Assembly: GCA_017463485.1 (NCBI GenBank)
Contig: JAFTPD010000009.1
Span: 62,001 to 126,000, forward strand
DNA length: 64,000 bases
Direction: 5' to 3'
Source of the DNA: Clostridia bacterium
GTDB taxonomy: Bacteria > Bacillota > Clostridia > Oscillospirales > CAG-272
Every line of letters starts with the position of its first letter. Positions within the stretch are counted from its first letter, which is position 1. The translations under genes and the position numbers were made by a program. The notes beneath the pieces were generated by a model. The model was not told the DNA's origin, made no database searches, and saw only the letters and a program-made list of their open reading frames with translations. This document shows, one piece after another, positions 25,130-32,644 of this stretch.

Positions 25130-26557
25130 ATGAAGCTGTGCGAAAATTATCAGGAAAACATCAAGCTGCTCGACGGCATGTTTCGTGTCGGTGAGAGCTT
25201 CGATCTTATAAAAAAGGAAATGCAGCTAAAGGGCGGCAGAATAGCGCTGTATTACATTGACGGCTTTGTCAAGGATGCGGTCATGTCCAAGCTGATGACT
25301 CACTTTTTGACGCTAACGAGTATAGTCCCGCCACCGGAGCGCGGGGAGAAGGACATTCCCGCCTACCGATTTGCGGACGCTTGCGTGCCTTACGTGGAAA
25401 CCGACGTAAGCGACGACGTTGACTTTATGGTGCAAATGGTCATGTCGGGCGCAACCCTGCTTATCGGAGAGGGACACGGCGAATACGGAATTATAATCGA
25501 TGCCCGCACCTACCCTGCGCGACAGACAGGTGAGCCAGAGGGCGATAAGGTCATGCGCGGTGCGCGGGACGGATTTGTGGAAACGCTGATATTCAACACT
25601 GCCCTCATCCGCCGACGGATACGCAATCCCGCGCTGACCGTCAGCTATATGTCGGTCGGCCGAAGCTCAAAAACGGATATTGCCGTGTGCTATATGAGTG
25701 ACCGCGCGGATGAAAAATACGTCAACAACATCAAGGAAAAATTGAAAAACATCAACACAGAATCCCTGACTCTCGGTCACGCCTCGCTTGCGGAATGTCT
25801 TATCAAGACACACTGGTACAATCCCTTTCCAAAGATACGCTATACCGAGCGTCCCGACTCGGCGGCGGCACAGCTACTCGAAGGAAGCATACTGATAATC
25901 TGCGACAATTCCCCCGACGTTATGATCCTGCCAACCTCCATTTTTGACTTTATGCAGGAAACCAACGATTTTTACTTTCCGCCTCTTACGGGAACTTATA
26001 TCCGTATCGTGCGGCACGTCGTCTTCCTGCTCACACTTTTTCTCACGCCTACTTGGTATCTTTTAATTCAACACCCCGAATTTCTCCCCGATTGGATGAA
26101 TTTCATTATACCGCAAGAGACAGGGCGGCTACCCATAATCGTTCAGCTATTTCTTGTGGAATTCATAATTGACGGCTTGCGTATGGCGTCGCTAAACACT
26201 CCTAATATGCTGTCTAACTCCCTATCGGTGGTCGGCGGTCTTATTCTCGGAGATTTCGCCGTCAGTATCGGTTGGCTTATCCCCGAGGTCATACTTTATA
26301 TGGCTTTCGTAGCTATCGCGAATTTCACTCAGCGAAGCTATGAGCTGGGCTACGCCTTCAAGTTCATGCGTATGCTCCTCCTGCTCGCTACCGCCCTATT
26401 TGACGTCTGGGGATTCTTTATCGGTATCGCGCTCATCTGCCTCCTCGTCGCTACTAACGCCACTATCGACGGAAAACGCCACTACCTCTATCCCCTCATC
26501 CCCCTCAACCTCAAAGCCCTCAAAACTCTGTTTTTCAGAGTGAAAAAGAGGGATTGA
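25130..26557 (+). CDS. spoVAF: SpoVAF/GerA-family spore germination protein
   Basis: 475 residues. The N-terminal half is soluble: VGRSSKTDIAVCYM, GEGHGEYGIIIDARTYPAR and GDKVMRGARDGFVETLIFN are hallmarks of GerA A-subunits. Membrane helices begin near 300 and are followed by the ILGDFAVSIGWLIPEVI region. The ARTYPAR/EPEGDKV wording and short N-terminus point to SpoVAF rather than a nutrient-receptor GerA subunit. It would act in the inner spore membrane with the SpoVA channel. There is no SpoVA or GerB/C gene beside it. GGAGG precedes the ATG. The CACACTA at 25093-25099 vaguely resembles a sigma-F/G -10, but this is weak. Confidence 0.85.
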   Translation: MKLCENYQENIKLLDGMFRVGESFDLIKKEMQLKGGRIALYYIDGFVKDAVMSKLMTHFLTLTSIVPPPERGEKDIPAYRFADACVPYVETDVSDDVDFMVQMVMSGATLLIGEGHGEYGIIIDARTYPARQTGEPEGDKVMRGARDGFVETLIFNTALIRRRIRNPALTVSYMSVGRSSKTDIAVCYMSDRADEKYVNNIKEKLKNINTESLTLGHASLAECLIKTHWYNPFPKIRYTERPDSAAAQLLEGSILIICDNSPDVMILPTSIFDFMQETNDFYFPPLTGTYIRIVRHVVFLLTLFLTPTWYLLIQHPEFLPDWMNFIIPQETGRLPIIVQLFLVEFIIDGLRMASLNTPNMLSNSLSVVGGLILGDFAVSIGWLIPEVILYMAFVAIANFTQRSYELGYAFKFMRMLLLLATALFDVWGFFIGIALICLLVATNATIDGKRHYLYPLIPLNLKALKTLFFRVKKRD

Positions 26558-26561
26558 TTGT

Positions 26562-26600
26562 ATGTGGGGTGTCGCACCACACCAAGCAAAGAACTTTAAT
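26562..26600. repeat. Second fragment of the 22.6-kb repeat block
   Basis: TGTGGGGTGTCGCACC followed by AAAGAACTTTAAT (26588-26600), the latter identical to 22644-22656 and likewise placed just after a GGGG-rich hairpin. Confidence 0.5.
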
Positions 26601-26603
26601 GTA

Positions 26604-26646
26604 AAATAAAACCGCACCGAGAGAATTTCTCGGCGCGGTTTTATTT
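26604..26646. terminator. Bidirectional terminator spoVAF / ABC permease
   Basis: Long hairpin: about 12 bp A/T-GC outer stem, one A/C mismatch (26616/26634), 6-bp inner stem CCGAGA/TCTCGG, loop of five. U-rich on both strands. Confidence 0.92.
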
Positions 26647-28216
26647 ATGATTTTCTTTTTACAATAAACGCGATTCCCTTTACCGCAAGGTTGGCAAACA
26701 GTATCATCAGCGACACCAATGCCGTTCCCTCTATAAACGACTGCGTTTCAAGCTGAGGTATCATCAGCGACAGCGTGGTCGTTCTGAAATTCACAAGGAA
26801 GGACACTGCGGAAATGGTGATCATAGCGTTGACAAAATAATAGCTATACATCTCTATTACCGTCGGAACTGTGGCGGGCAGATAAACTGCCGTCAGCATG
26901 CGCATTTTGCTGATTCCAAGCGACTCTGCCACGTCCTCAAGATTGGGATTGAACTTCGTCAGCGAGTTATACGCCAACAGATACGGGGACGAGAAGAAAT
27001 GCACGATATTAACTATAACCAAAATAAATATCGTTCCGTAAAGCGGCATACCGTTAAAGGAGATGGCAAACGAAAGTCCCAGCACAACTCCGGGGATAGC
27101 AAGCGGCAGCATACTGATAAAGTGCAACAGCTTCTCCGACACACGCCGCGGCGATCTTGCGGTTGCGTAAGCCGCGAAATAGGACAGCGCAGTGCCGACG
27201 AGGGATGTAAGCAATGCCACCGCCAATGAATTCAAAATATACATTCCAACGCCGCCAGACAACAGCTTTTTCACGTTATCAAGCGAGAAGGACATGTCAA
27301 TAGGATACTGTTTTACAAAGCTAAGACATATAAAGGCAAATATGGGCAGACACAAAAGGAAGAGCGAAATGCCGAACACGACGTACACAAGCGCGTCGCG
27401 CCCCTTGTTTTCTTCAATGAAAAACGGCTTTGTAACCGTGCTTGCCACACCCACCGCCGAGCTTTTGCGAAGGTCAAGCAAAAATGCTACCACAGCAGGC
27501 AGAAGCAGGATAACTCCCACAACCGCGCCGCCTGAGAAGTTCATCATTCCGATAACCTCGCGGTACATATAAACGGGCAAGGTCATGGTAGTTCCCCCCG
27601 TCATTAGCGGCACGCCGTAGTCGGTGAATACCATTGTAAACACCGCCAGCACAGCCGACACCAGAGTTTGTCGCATATTGGGAAGGGTTATGGTCAGAAA
27701 CTGCCGTCCTTTGGAAAGGCCAAGCACTCCCGCAGCCTCATAAACGGTATAATCCTCGTATCTGAACGAGTCGTAAAACATCAAAAATGCTACGGGGAAC
27801 GAATACAGCACAGAGCCCATGATAATTCCGGGATAGCCGTAAAGTCCGATATTAAGTCCCAGCAGATTTGTTATCATTCCGTTATCGCCAAACAGAAGGA
27901 CAAGTCCCATACCGTGAGAAATACTTGGAATTAGCATGGGAAGGGTGAAAAGAACCACCCACACGGATTTGAACCTTATGCGCGAGCGATTGATGGCAAA
28001 GGCGAGAAAGAACGCCAGCAGTACCGATATTGCAGTAGCAATAAGCGTTGTCACAACTGAATTTTTCAGCATTGGCAGAAACTGCGCCGAGGTGAAAATA
28101 TCCGCTATATGCTCCCCTCTTATGGTGGCAAAAAGTCGCAGTATGGGGTACGCCACGGTGACAAGCATATAAACAAGCAGAACGTATTTTGTGATCTTGA
28201 AGGTCTTATTTCGCAT
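26645..28216 (-). CDS. ABC importer permease, iron/2-aminoethylphosphonate type (fused double)
   Basis: 523 residues; two permease domains in one chain, about twelve helices. EAA-type loops occur in both halves: YTVYEAAGVLGLSKGRQFLTI near residue 183 and LEDVAESLGISKMRMLTAV near 448. The layout matches the AfuB/FbpB/PhnV-like permeases for ferric iron, thiamine, spermidine or 2-aminoethylphosphonate. The ATG at 28216 lies one base past the stop of the ATPase gene (TGATATG) with CGGAG upstream. Confidence 0.88.
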   Translation of the reverse strand: MRNKTFKITKYVLLVYMLVTVAYPILRLFATIRGEHIADIFTSAQFLPMLKNSVVTTLIATAISVLLAFFLAFAINRSRIRFKSVWVVLFTLPMLIPSISHGMGLVLLFGDNGMITNLLGLNIGLYGYPGIIMGSVLYSFPVAFLMFYDSFRYEDYTVYEAAGVLGLSKGRQFLTITLPNMRQTLVSAVLAVFTMVFTDYGVPLMTGGTTMTLPVYMYREVIGMMNFSGGAVVGVILLLPAVVAFLLDLRKSSAVGVASTVTKPFFIEENKGRDALVYVVFGISLFLLCLPIFAFICLSFVKQYPIDMSFSLDNVKKLLSGGVGMYILNSLAVALLTSLVGTALSYFAAYATARSPRRVSEKLLHFISMLPLAIPGVVLGLSFAISFNGMPLYGTIFILVIVNIVHFFSSPYLLAYNSLTKFNPNLEDVAESLGISKMRMLTAVYLPATVPTVIEMYSYYFVNAMITISAVSFLVNFRTTTLSLMIPQLETQSFIEGTALVSLMILFANLAVKGIAFIVKRKS

Positions 28217-28217
28217 A

Positions 28218-28988
28218 TCAGCTCCGTCCCGTATATCCAAGAAGCGCGGAATACTTATTGTCAAGCTGCTCAACCACAAACTCACGAACATACTGACTTG
28301 CGGGATTTTTGTATATGTTCAAGGGAGTATCGAGCTGCTCGATATTGCCCTCGCTCATTACCATTATTCTGTCGCTGAGGAAGAACGCCTCCTCCTGGTC
28401 GTGGGTGATAAACAGCATGGTGGAATTGAATTTTTTCTGGAGCGACTTTAGCTCCGCCTTCATTATCTCGCGGTTGGCAACGTCCAAAGCGGAGATAGGC
28501 TCGTCAAGCAAAATAACGTCGGGATTGGTGGCAAGCGTGCGGGCAATAGCCACACGCTGCTGCTGTCCGCCCGAAAGCTGATTGGGACGCTTATGCATCT
28601 GGTCGGTAAGTCCAACCTGCTCAAGCGTGCGGAGCGCGATATTTTTCGCATCCGCTTTGGTATCCTTGCGGAGCGTCAGGGCGTATTCCACGTTCTGAAG
28701 CACCGTCATATTCGGGAACAGCGCGTAGTTTTGAAACACGATACCCATTCCGCGGTCGAAGCTGTTGAGTCCCGAAATATCCTTGCCCGACTTGATTATC
28801 TCGCCGCTATCGGCTTTTTCAAGACCGATAAGGATTCTCAGCAGCGTTGTCTTTCCGCATCCCGACGGGCCGAGAATGGACAAAAATTCGCCCTCCCGCA
28901 CGTCAAAGGATATATTGTTCAGCACCGTTTTGCCGTCGTAGCTCTTGCACAAATTCTTTACGGTCAGCTTTGAATTTAATACTTCCAC
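28218..28988 (-). CDS. ABC importer ATPase (PotA/FbpC/PhnT-like)
   Basis: 256 residues. Walker A GPSGCGKTT, Q-loop VFQNYALFPNMTV, signature LSGGQQQR, Walker B VILLDEP, switch LFITHDQEEAFFL. It lacks the long TOBE tail of sugar ATPases, in line with the iron/phosphonate group. The start is GTG at 28988, overlapping the 3' end of the binding-protein gene by 13 bases, with GAGAGG upstream. Translation is probably coupled. Confidence 0.9.
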   Translation of the reverse strand: MEVLNSKLTVKNLCKSYDGKTVLNNISFDVREGEFLSILGPSGCGKTTLLRILIGLEKADSGEIIKSGKDISGLNSFDRGMGIVFQNYALFPNMTVLQNVEYALTLRKDTKADAKNIALRTLEQVGLTDQMHKRPNQLSGGQQQRVAIARTLATNPDVILLDEPISALDVANREIMKAELKSLQKKFNSTMLFITHDQEEAFFLSDRIMVMSEGNIEQLDTPLNIYKNPASQYVREFVVEQLDNKYSALLGYTGRS

Positions 28989-29956
28989 AGATCAAGCAAC
29001 CTCTCTTTCTCCTTATCATCCTGAATTCCCGTCATATCGGCGTAAGTGATATTCTCGGGATATCCATCTATCATGTTTTTCTGTCCCTCGTATATCTCCT
29101 CGGGAGAATAATTTTCCTTATCGTAAACCAAAAATTCGTTTATAATGAAATCGTAGACTGCAAGCACGTCCTCATTGGTTTCCCTGCCCTTTACGACAGT
29201 CGTACCCGTCAGCGAGTAGGGTGAGCCCTGTTCGGGGAATATTATCTCAAACGGCTGACCGTCGTTTATCTCGTTGACCGCCTGAAAGGTCAGCGCAAGT
29301 CCGATAGCTATCTCTCCCTGCTTTAACAGCTTGATAGGTCCGGAGCCCGAATCGGTAAACTGCTTGAGATTGGGATACAGCTCATCCACGAACTTGAGCG
29401 CACCCTCGTCGCCCATGCTGTTCACCCAGCTTTTGTAGAAAAAGTATCCCGTACCGCTGGATTTGGGGTCGGGCATGGCAACCAGCCCCTTGTATTCGGG
29501 CTTCAAGAGATCCTCATAGGATGTGGGGGCTTCCAGCCCATACTTATCGAGTATCTCGGTGTTGACGATTATAGCGCCCGCCTGCTTTTCCCATGTTACC
29601 CACTTGTTGCGGTTGTCCGCAGGCTCAAGGCCGTCAGAATACGGTATCCGCGTCAATCCCGATATGTCGGCAAGGTTTTCGGACAGCTTATTGAGGTATC
29701 CCGTTTCAAGTCCCACAAGAATATCTATCTCGGTCTTCTCGCCCTCTGTATAAACCTTTGCCGCCGCCTTTCCCGTCGCCATATACATGACTATGATGTT
29801 TTTGTCGGGAAAGCGCTCGCTGAGCTGCCTTTGCAGCTCGTCGTTGCGGAACTGCTCCATGGACGAGCAAACCACTATACTTTCCTTGTTTCCAAGCTCT
29901 GCCGCACAGGCGAAAAGCACCGTTACAACAAGCAGAATTATTAATCCTTTTTTCAT
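28976..29956 (-). CDS. Solute-binding lipoprotein (Fe3+/2-aminoethylphosphonate type)
   Basis: 326 residues, lipobox LFAC (Cys17). The fold follows the ferric/phosphonate binding-protein family: IVVCSSMEQFRNDELQRQL at the start, YMATGKAAAKVYTEGEKTEIDILVG, TSYEDLLKPEYKGLVAMPDP and SSGTGYFF. There is no clear tyrosine pair for iron, so an organic phosphonate or phosphate-ester ligand is favoured. Context (the cytidylyltransferase upstream by nine bases) agrees with 2-aminoethylphosphonate or phosphocholine-like ligands; this is inference. Confidence 0.85.
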   Translation of the reverse strand: MKKGLIILLVVTVLFACAAELGNKESIVVCSSMEQFRNDELQRQLSERFPDKNIIVMYMATGKAAAKVYTEGEKTEIDILVGLETGYLNKLSENLADISGLTRIPYSDGLEPADNRNKWVTWEKQAGAIIVNTEILDKYGLEAPTSYEDLLKPEYKGLVAMPDPKSSGTGYFFYKSWVNSMGDEGALKFVDELYPNLKQFTDSGSGPIKLLKQGEIAIGLALTFQAVNEINDGQPFEIIFPEQGSPYSLTGTTVVKGRETNEDVLAVYDFIINEFLVYDKENYSPEEIYEGQKNMIDGYPENITYADMTGIQDDKEKERLLDLWKY

Positions 29957-29965
29957 ATTCGTTCC

Positions 29966-30856
29966 TTAAAAATCGTATGTTTTATCTATCTTTTTAAGCT
30001 CTCCGAAGGTATCTATCTCTACTACATCCTCAAATGCGCACTCGCGCACCGCGACCTTGTAATGCTCTTTCTTATACAACAACGCGGTCTGCTCCCAGTA
30101 ACGCTCCTTGCCACCCGGCTCGTGATATACCGTTGCTATGTCGTCCGCAAGCTTTGCGCCGTCCTCTGCGTTCCAATAAGAAATTCCCACCATCTGATGG
30201 CAGTTTCTGCCGCCAAACTTATGCTCGGTAATATATCCGCCCGAATCGGTCTTGAAGCACCAGTCCTCCGAGATATCAACGGGAATTCCAAGAAAATTTG
30301 TCTGATACTCATACTTGCGAATGAGCGCGGGGTTAGCGAGCAGCAGGTCGGATTCAAGCACGTATGCGTTCTGAAGCATATATCTCACGCACAGCGCGGA
30401 GGAAATGTTATTGCTCTCGTTGAAAATGGGATTCTCAACGAATTTGATGTTAGGGTACTTGTAAAGAAGCTGATCGAACTGCTCTCCGAGATAGCCACGG
30501 ACGATAATGATCTCGGGTATTTCCGCAGCCACCACCGCATCAAGCAAGGTTTCGATCATTCGCTTGCCGTGCACACGAATGAGAGGCTTTGGAGTATTCA
30601 GCGTGATCGGCACAAGGCGCGATCCAAATCCCGCCGCCAAAAATACCGCGCGCTTTACGCGGTAAGGCTCAAGGGTATCAAGTCCCTTGACTGTTACCGT
30701 CTTGTCGTTGCACCAGCCGCGCTCCATAAATTCCTTCAGCATTTTATTGACCGTTCCCACCGAGCAATTCATTTTTTCCGCAAGCTCGCGCTGTGGCATC
30801 CTGCCGTCCGATTCGGACAGCAACACGAGCAGGTCAAATTCCTTTTTCTTAAGCAT
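29966..30856 (-). CDS. Winged-HTH / nucleotidyltransferase fusion (LicC/PntC-like)
   Basis: 296 residues. Residues 1-60 form a winged HTH (MPQRELAEKMNCSVGTVNKML). Residues 67-296 form an NTP-transferase: KRAVFLAAGFGSRLVPITLNTPKPLI is the nucleotide-binding motif, then VENPIFNESNNISSA and VLESDLLL with a metal Asp. This pattern is that of CTP:phosphocholine (LicC) and CTP:2-aminoethylphosphonate (PntC) cytidylyltransferases. The fusion suggests it may also sense its product and control the operon it heads. Good AAAGGAG before the ATG at 30856. Confidence 0.85.
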   Translation of the reverse strand: MLKKKEFDLLVLLSESDGRMPQRELAEKMNCSVGTVNKMLKEFMERGWCNDKTVTVKGLDTLEPYRVKRAVFLAAGFGSRLVPITLNTPKPLIRVHGKRMIETLLDAVVAAEIPEIIIVRGYLGEQFDQLLYKYPNIKFVENPIFNESNNISSALCVRYMLQNAYVLESDLLLANPALIRKYEYQTNFLGIPVDISEDWCFKTDSGGYITEHKFGGRNCHQMVGISYWNAEDGAKLADDIATVYHEPGGKERYWEQTALLYKKEHYKVAVRECAFEDVVEIDTFGELKKIDKTYDF

Positions 30857-30871
30857 ATATTCTCCTTTGCC

Positions 30872-30959
30872 GCGTTCATTTTATTGGAAGTTCCATGTTC
30901 AAATTGAACGCGAATGATGATTTTTTGAAGCAACAAACGCGAAGCCGAATTGCGTTCAA
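30872..30959 (-). promoter_or_regulatory. Repeated GTTCAA/TTGAAC motifs (candidate operator)
   Basis: CGCGTTCA at 30871-30878, palindrome GTTCAAATTGAAC at 30897-30909, and an inverted pair TTGAACGC (30904-30911) / GCGTTCAA (30952-30959). All lie in the leader just before the HTH-containing gene, so autoregulation is plausible but unproven. Confidence 0.4.
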
Positions 30960-31013
30960 AAACGCGATCCGCTCCGCAGATATTTGAAAATTACACTTAC
31001 ATTATATCATGAA

Positions 31014-31116
31014 GCAAAAATGTGTGCTTGCACAGACATTTTTGCGAAGCCATCAATAACGCAGGCGCACGAAGTGCGCACAGGGCGAAGCCCAAAGACT
31101 TGCGCAGCAAGGCTTT
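31014..31116 (-). repeat. Array of four hairpins in operon leader
   Basis: Hairpin 1: 31014-31045, 10-bp outer stem and a GTGC/GCAC inner stem. Hairpin 2: GCGCAC-GAA-GTGCGC at 31065-31079. Hairpin 3: GGGC-GAA-GCCC at 31083-31093. Hairpin 4: 31094-31116, CTTGC-GCA-GCAAG with an outer AAAG/CTTT. Hairpins 2-4 all have three-base loops. The array is flanked by near-identical 11-mers at 31001-31011 and 31125-31135. It lies downstream of the minus-strand promoter, so it would be transcribed. Confidence 0.7.
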
Positions 31117-31124
31117 CTGTGTAT

Positions 31125-31152
31125 ATTATAGCATGTTTTCACCAAATGTCAA
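31125..31152 (-). promoter_or_regulatory. Promoter for HTH-cytidylyltransferase/ABC operon
   Basis: Minus strand TTGACA (31147-31152), 16-base spacer, TGC plus TATAAT (31125-31130): perfect hexamers with an extended -10. The leader to the first gene is about 265 bases. Confidence 0.8.
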
Positions 31153-31223
31153 CAGTTTGACGCAAAAAATATTTGCCAAACGACGCTTGGTGTTCAATTT
31201 TGCTTGAATTGTCAAAAAAATGA

Positions 31224-31257
31224 ACGTTCCCCTTCACTCTACCGCGAAGGGGAACGT
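31224..31257 (-). terminator. Terminator of nine-gene catabolic operon
   Basis: 12-bp stem ACGTTCCCCTTC (31224-31235) with GAAGGGGAACGT (31246-31257), 10-base loop; on the minus strand it is followed by TTCATTTTTTT. Confidence 0.92.
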
Positions 31258-31259
31258 GT

Positions 31260-32642
31260 TCAAATTATATCTTTGATGTCGGCAATTATGCCATAATCCG
31301 AGTATTCGAATATGGGCGCGTTTTTATCGCTGTTCACTGCGATTACCGTACCCGCGCCATAAATTCCCGCGAGATGATGCACCGCTCCCGAAATTCCAAA
31401 AGCGACGTACACCTTGGGCGCTACGGTCTTGCCCGTAAGCCCGACCTGAGCCGGATAAGGGGAAAGTCCCATATCCACTGCTCCGCGTGATGCCGCGATC
31501 TCCGCGCCGTGAGTCCGCGCAAGCGTGCGAAGGTCTTCCGCATACTCTGCCGCACCCACGCCAAGTCCGAATATCAGCTCGGCACTCTCGCTTTTCGTTC
31601 GCACGGTTGCCATAGCGGGCGACGTATTGCAGACGATTTTGGCGATAATGTTGCCGCCGAATGCGGGGCGATACATATAGAGCCGCTCGCCGTCGCTTTC
31701 AAGCCGCGTGCAATCCGCACAAAGTCCTGTTTCGAGCAATACCGCCACTGCAGCAGATATCCGCTTGCCCTCGTCCGAGCTGTCCCACAGCACGGCTGAC
31801 GGCTTTCCGTAGCGTATTTTTTGCGCTATGATCTCGGGCGATTCCATCTGACAGAGCTTTACGTCGTCGCTGACGGTCAACGCCATATCCATGGCACTCT
31901 CGCCATAAACCCACACGTTTTTGAGCGGCGTTGCGCTTCCCTCTGTTGGCATATACGCAAACCGCTCGCGCACAAGCGCGTCCGAAACTACCGTCCAAAG
32001 CTCGCTCGGTACTATCATTTTACACTTGCGCTTGCCCGTATTGTTTTCAAAGGTACTAACCACCCTCGTGGGCGAGCCTGCAAGTCCGCACCGACTTATG
32101 TCAACGCCGAGGTCTGCGGCTGTAAGCGTAATTACCTTGCCTACCTTCGAGCGTATGCTCGGCAGACGCAGATCGTGTATTTTTTCAAACGTAAGAAGCG
32201 CGGGATATACGAGCATCGCCTCATCACCCGAGCGGGCTTTGCAAGTGATCTGCCCCTCCTCCGCCTTTACGATCTCCATCACTCGCGTGGCAAGTGAATA
32301 TCCCATGCGGGTTGCAATTCCAACCCCCACCTGCGCCGTGTCACCCTCCATAGTCTGCCGTCCGCAGAAAACCATATCCGGCTTCAATTTTTCAAGCGCA
32401 AGACCGAGCGTATATCCCGTAGCCAGAGTGTCCGCCCCCGCAAATGCCTTGTCTGCAAGCAGATAAGCCTCGCTCGCCCCAAGTCGCGTCAGTCGCAAAA
32501 GCATATCCGCCGAGCTTGCGGGCGCCATGGAAAGCAATATGATCTCTGCCCCGTCTACTCGGAGCGCCGCCTCGTAAGCCGCGGCATCAAACGGACCTGG
32601 ATCGCCGTTTTTCGACGGCTTTATACATACTACTATCCTCAT
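31260..32642 (-). CDS. Single-chain electron transfer flavoprotein (EtfB-EtfA fusion)
   Basis: 460 residues. Residues 1-205 are EtfB: MRIVVCIKP, CGRQTMEGDTAQVG (93-106) and TAADLGVD (174-181). Residues 240-350 are a shortened EtfA domain I, ending in TGLCADCTRLESDG and RPAFGGNIIAKIVC. Residues 355-460 are the EtfA FAD domain: ASRGAVDMG, QVGLTGKTVAPK, GISGAVHHLAG, APIFEYSDYGIIAD. Separate EtfB plus EtfA normally total about 600 residues. It would pass electrons between the FAD/Fe-S oxidoreductase of this operon and another carrier. It is the last gene, two bases after the FGGY kinase. Whether it bifurcates cannot be read by eye. Confidence 0.9.
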   Translation of the reverse strand: MRIVVCIKPSKNGDPGPFDAAAYEAALRVDGAEIILLSMAPASSADMLLRLTRLGASEAYLLADKAFAGADTLATGYTLGLALEKLKPDMVFCGRQTMEGDTAQVGVGIATRMGYSLATRVMEIVKAEEGQITCKARSGDEAMLVYPALLTFEKIHDLRLPSIRSKVGKVITLTAADLGVDISRCGLAGSPTRVVSTFENNTGKRKCKMIVPSELWTVVSDALVRERFAYMPTEGSATPLKNVWVYGESAMDMALTVSDDVKLCQMESPEIIAQKIRYGKPSAVLWDSSDEGKRISAAVAVLLETGLCADCTRLESDGERLYMYRPAFGGNIIAKIVCNTSPAMATVRTKSESAELIFGLGVGAAEYAEDLRTLARTHGAEIAASRGAVDMGLSPYPAQVGLTGKTVAPKVYVAFGISGAVHHLAGIYGAGTVIAVNSDKNAPIFEYSDYGIIADIKDII

Positions 32643-32644
32643 AA

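Larger units (their letters stand above)
30857..31259. other. Intergenic region with structured leader
   Basis: 403 bases. From the right: terminator of the neighbouring operon (31224-31257), a minus-strand promoter (31125-31152), four hairpins (31014-31116), and a GTTCAA-rich segment (30872-30959) before the HTH-cytidylyltransferase start. No ORF supported. Confidence 0.75.
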
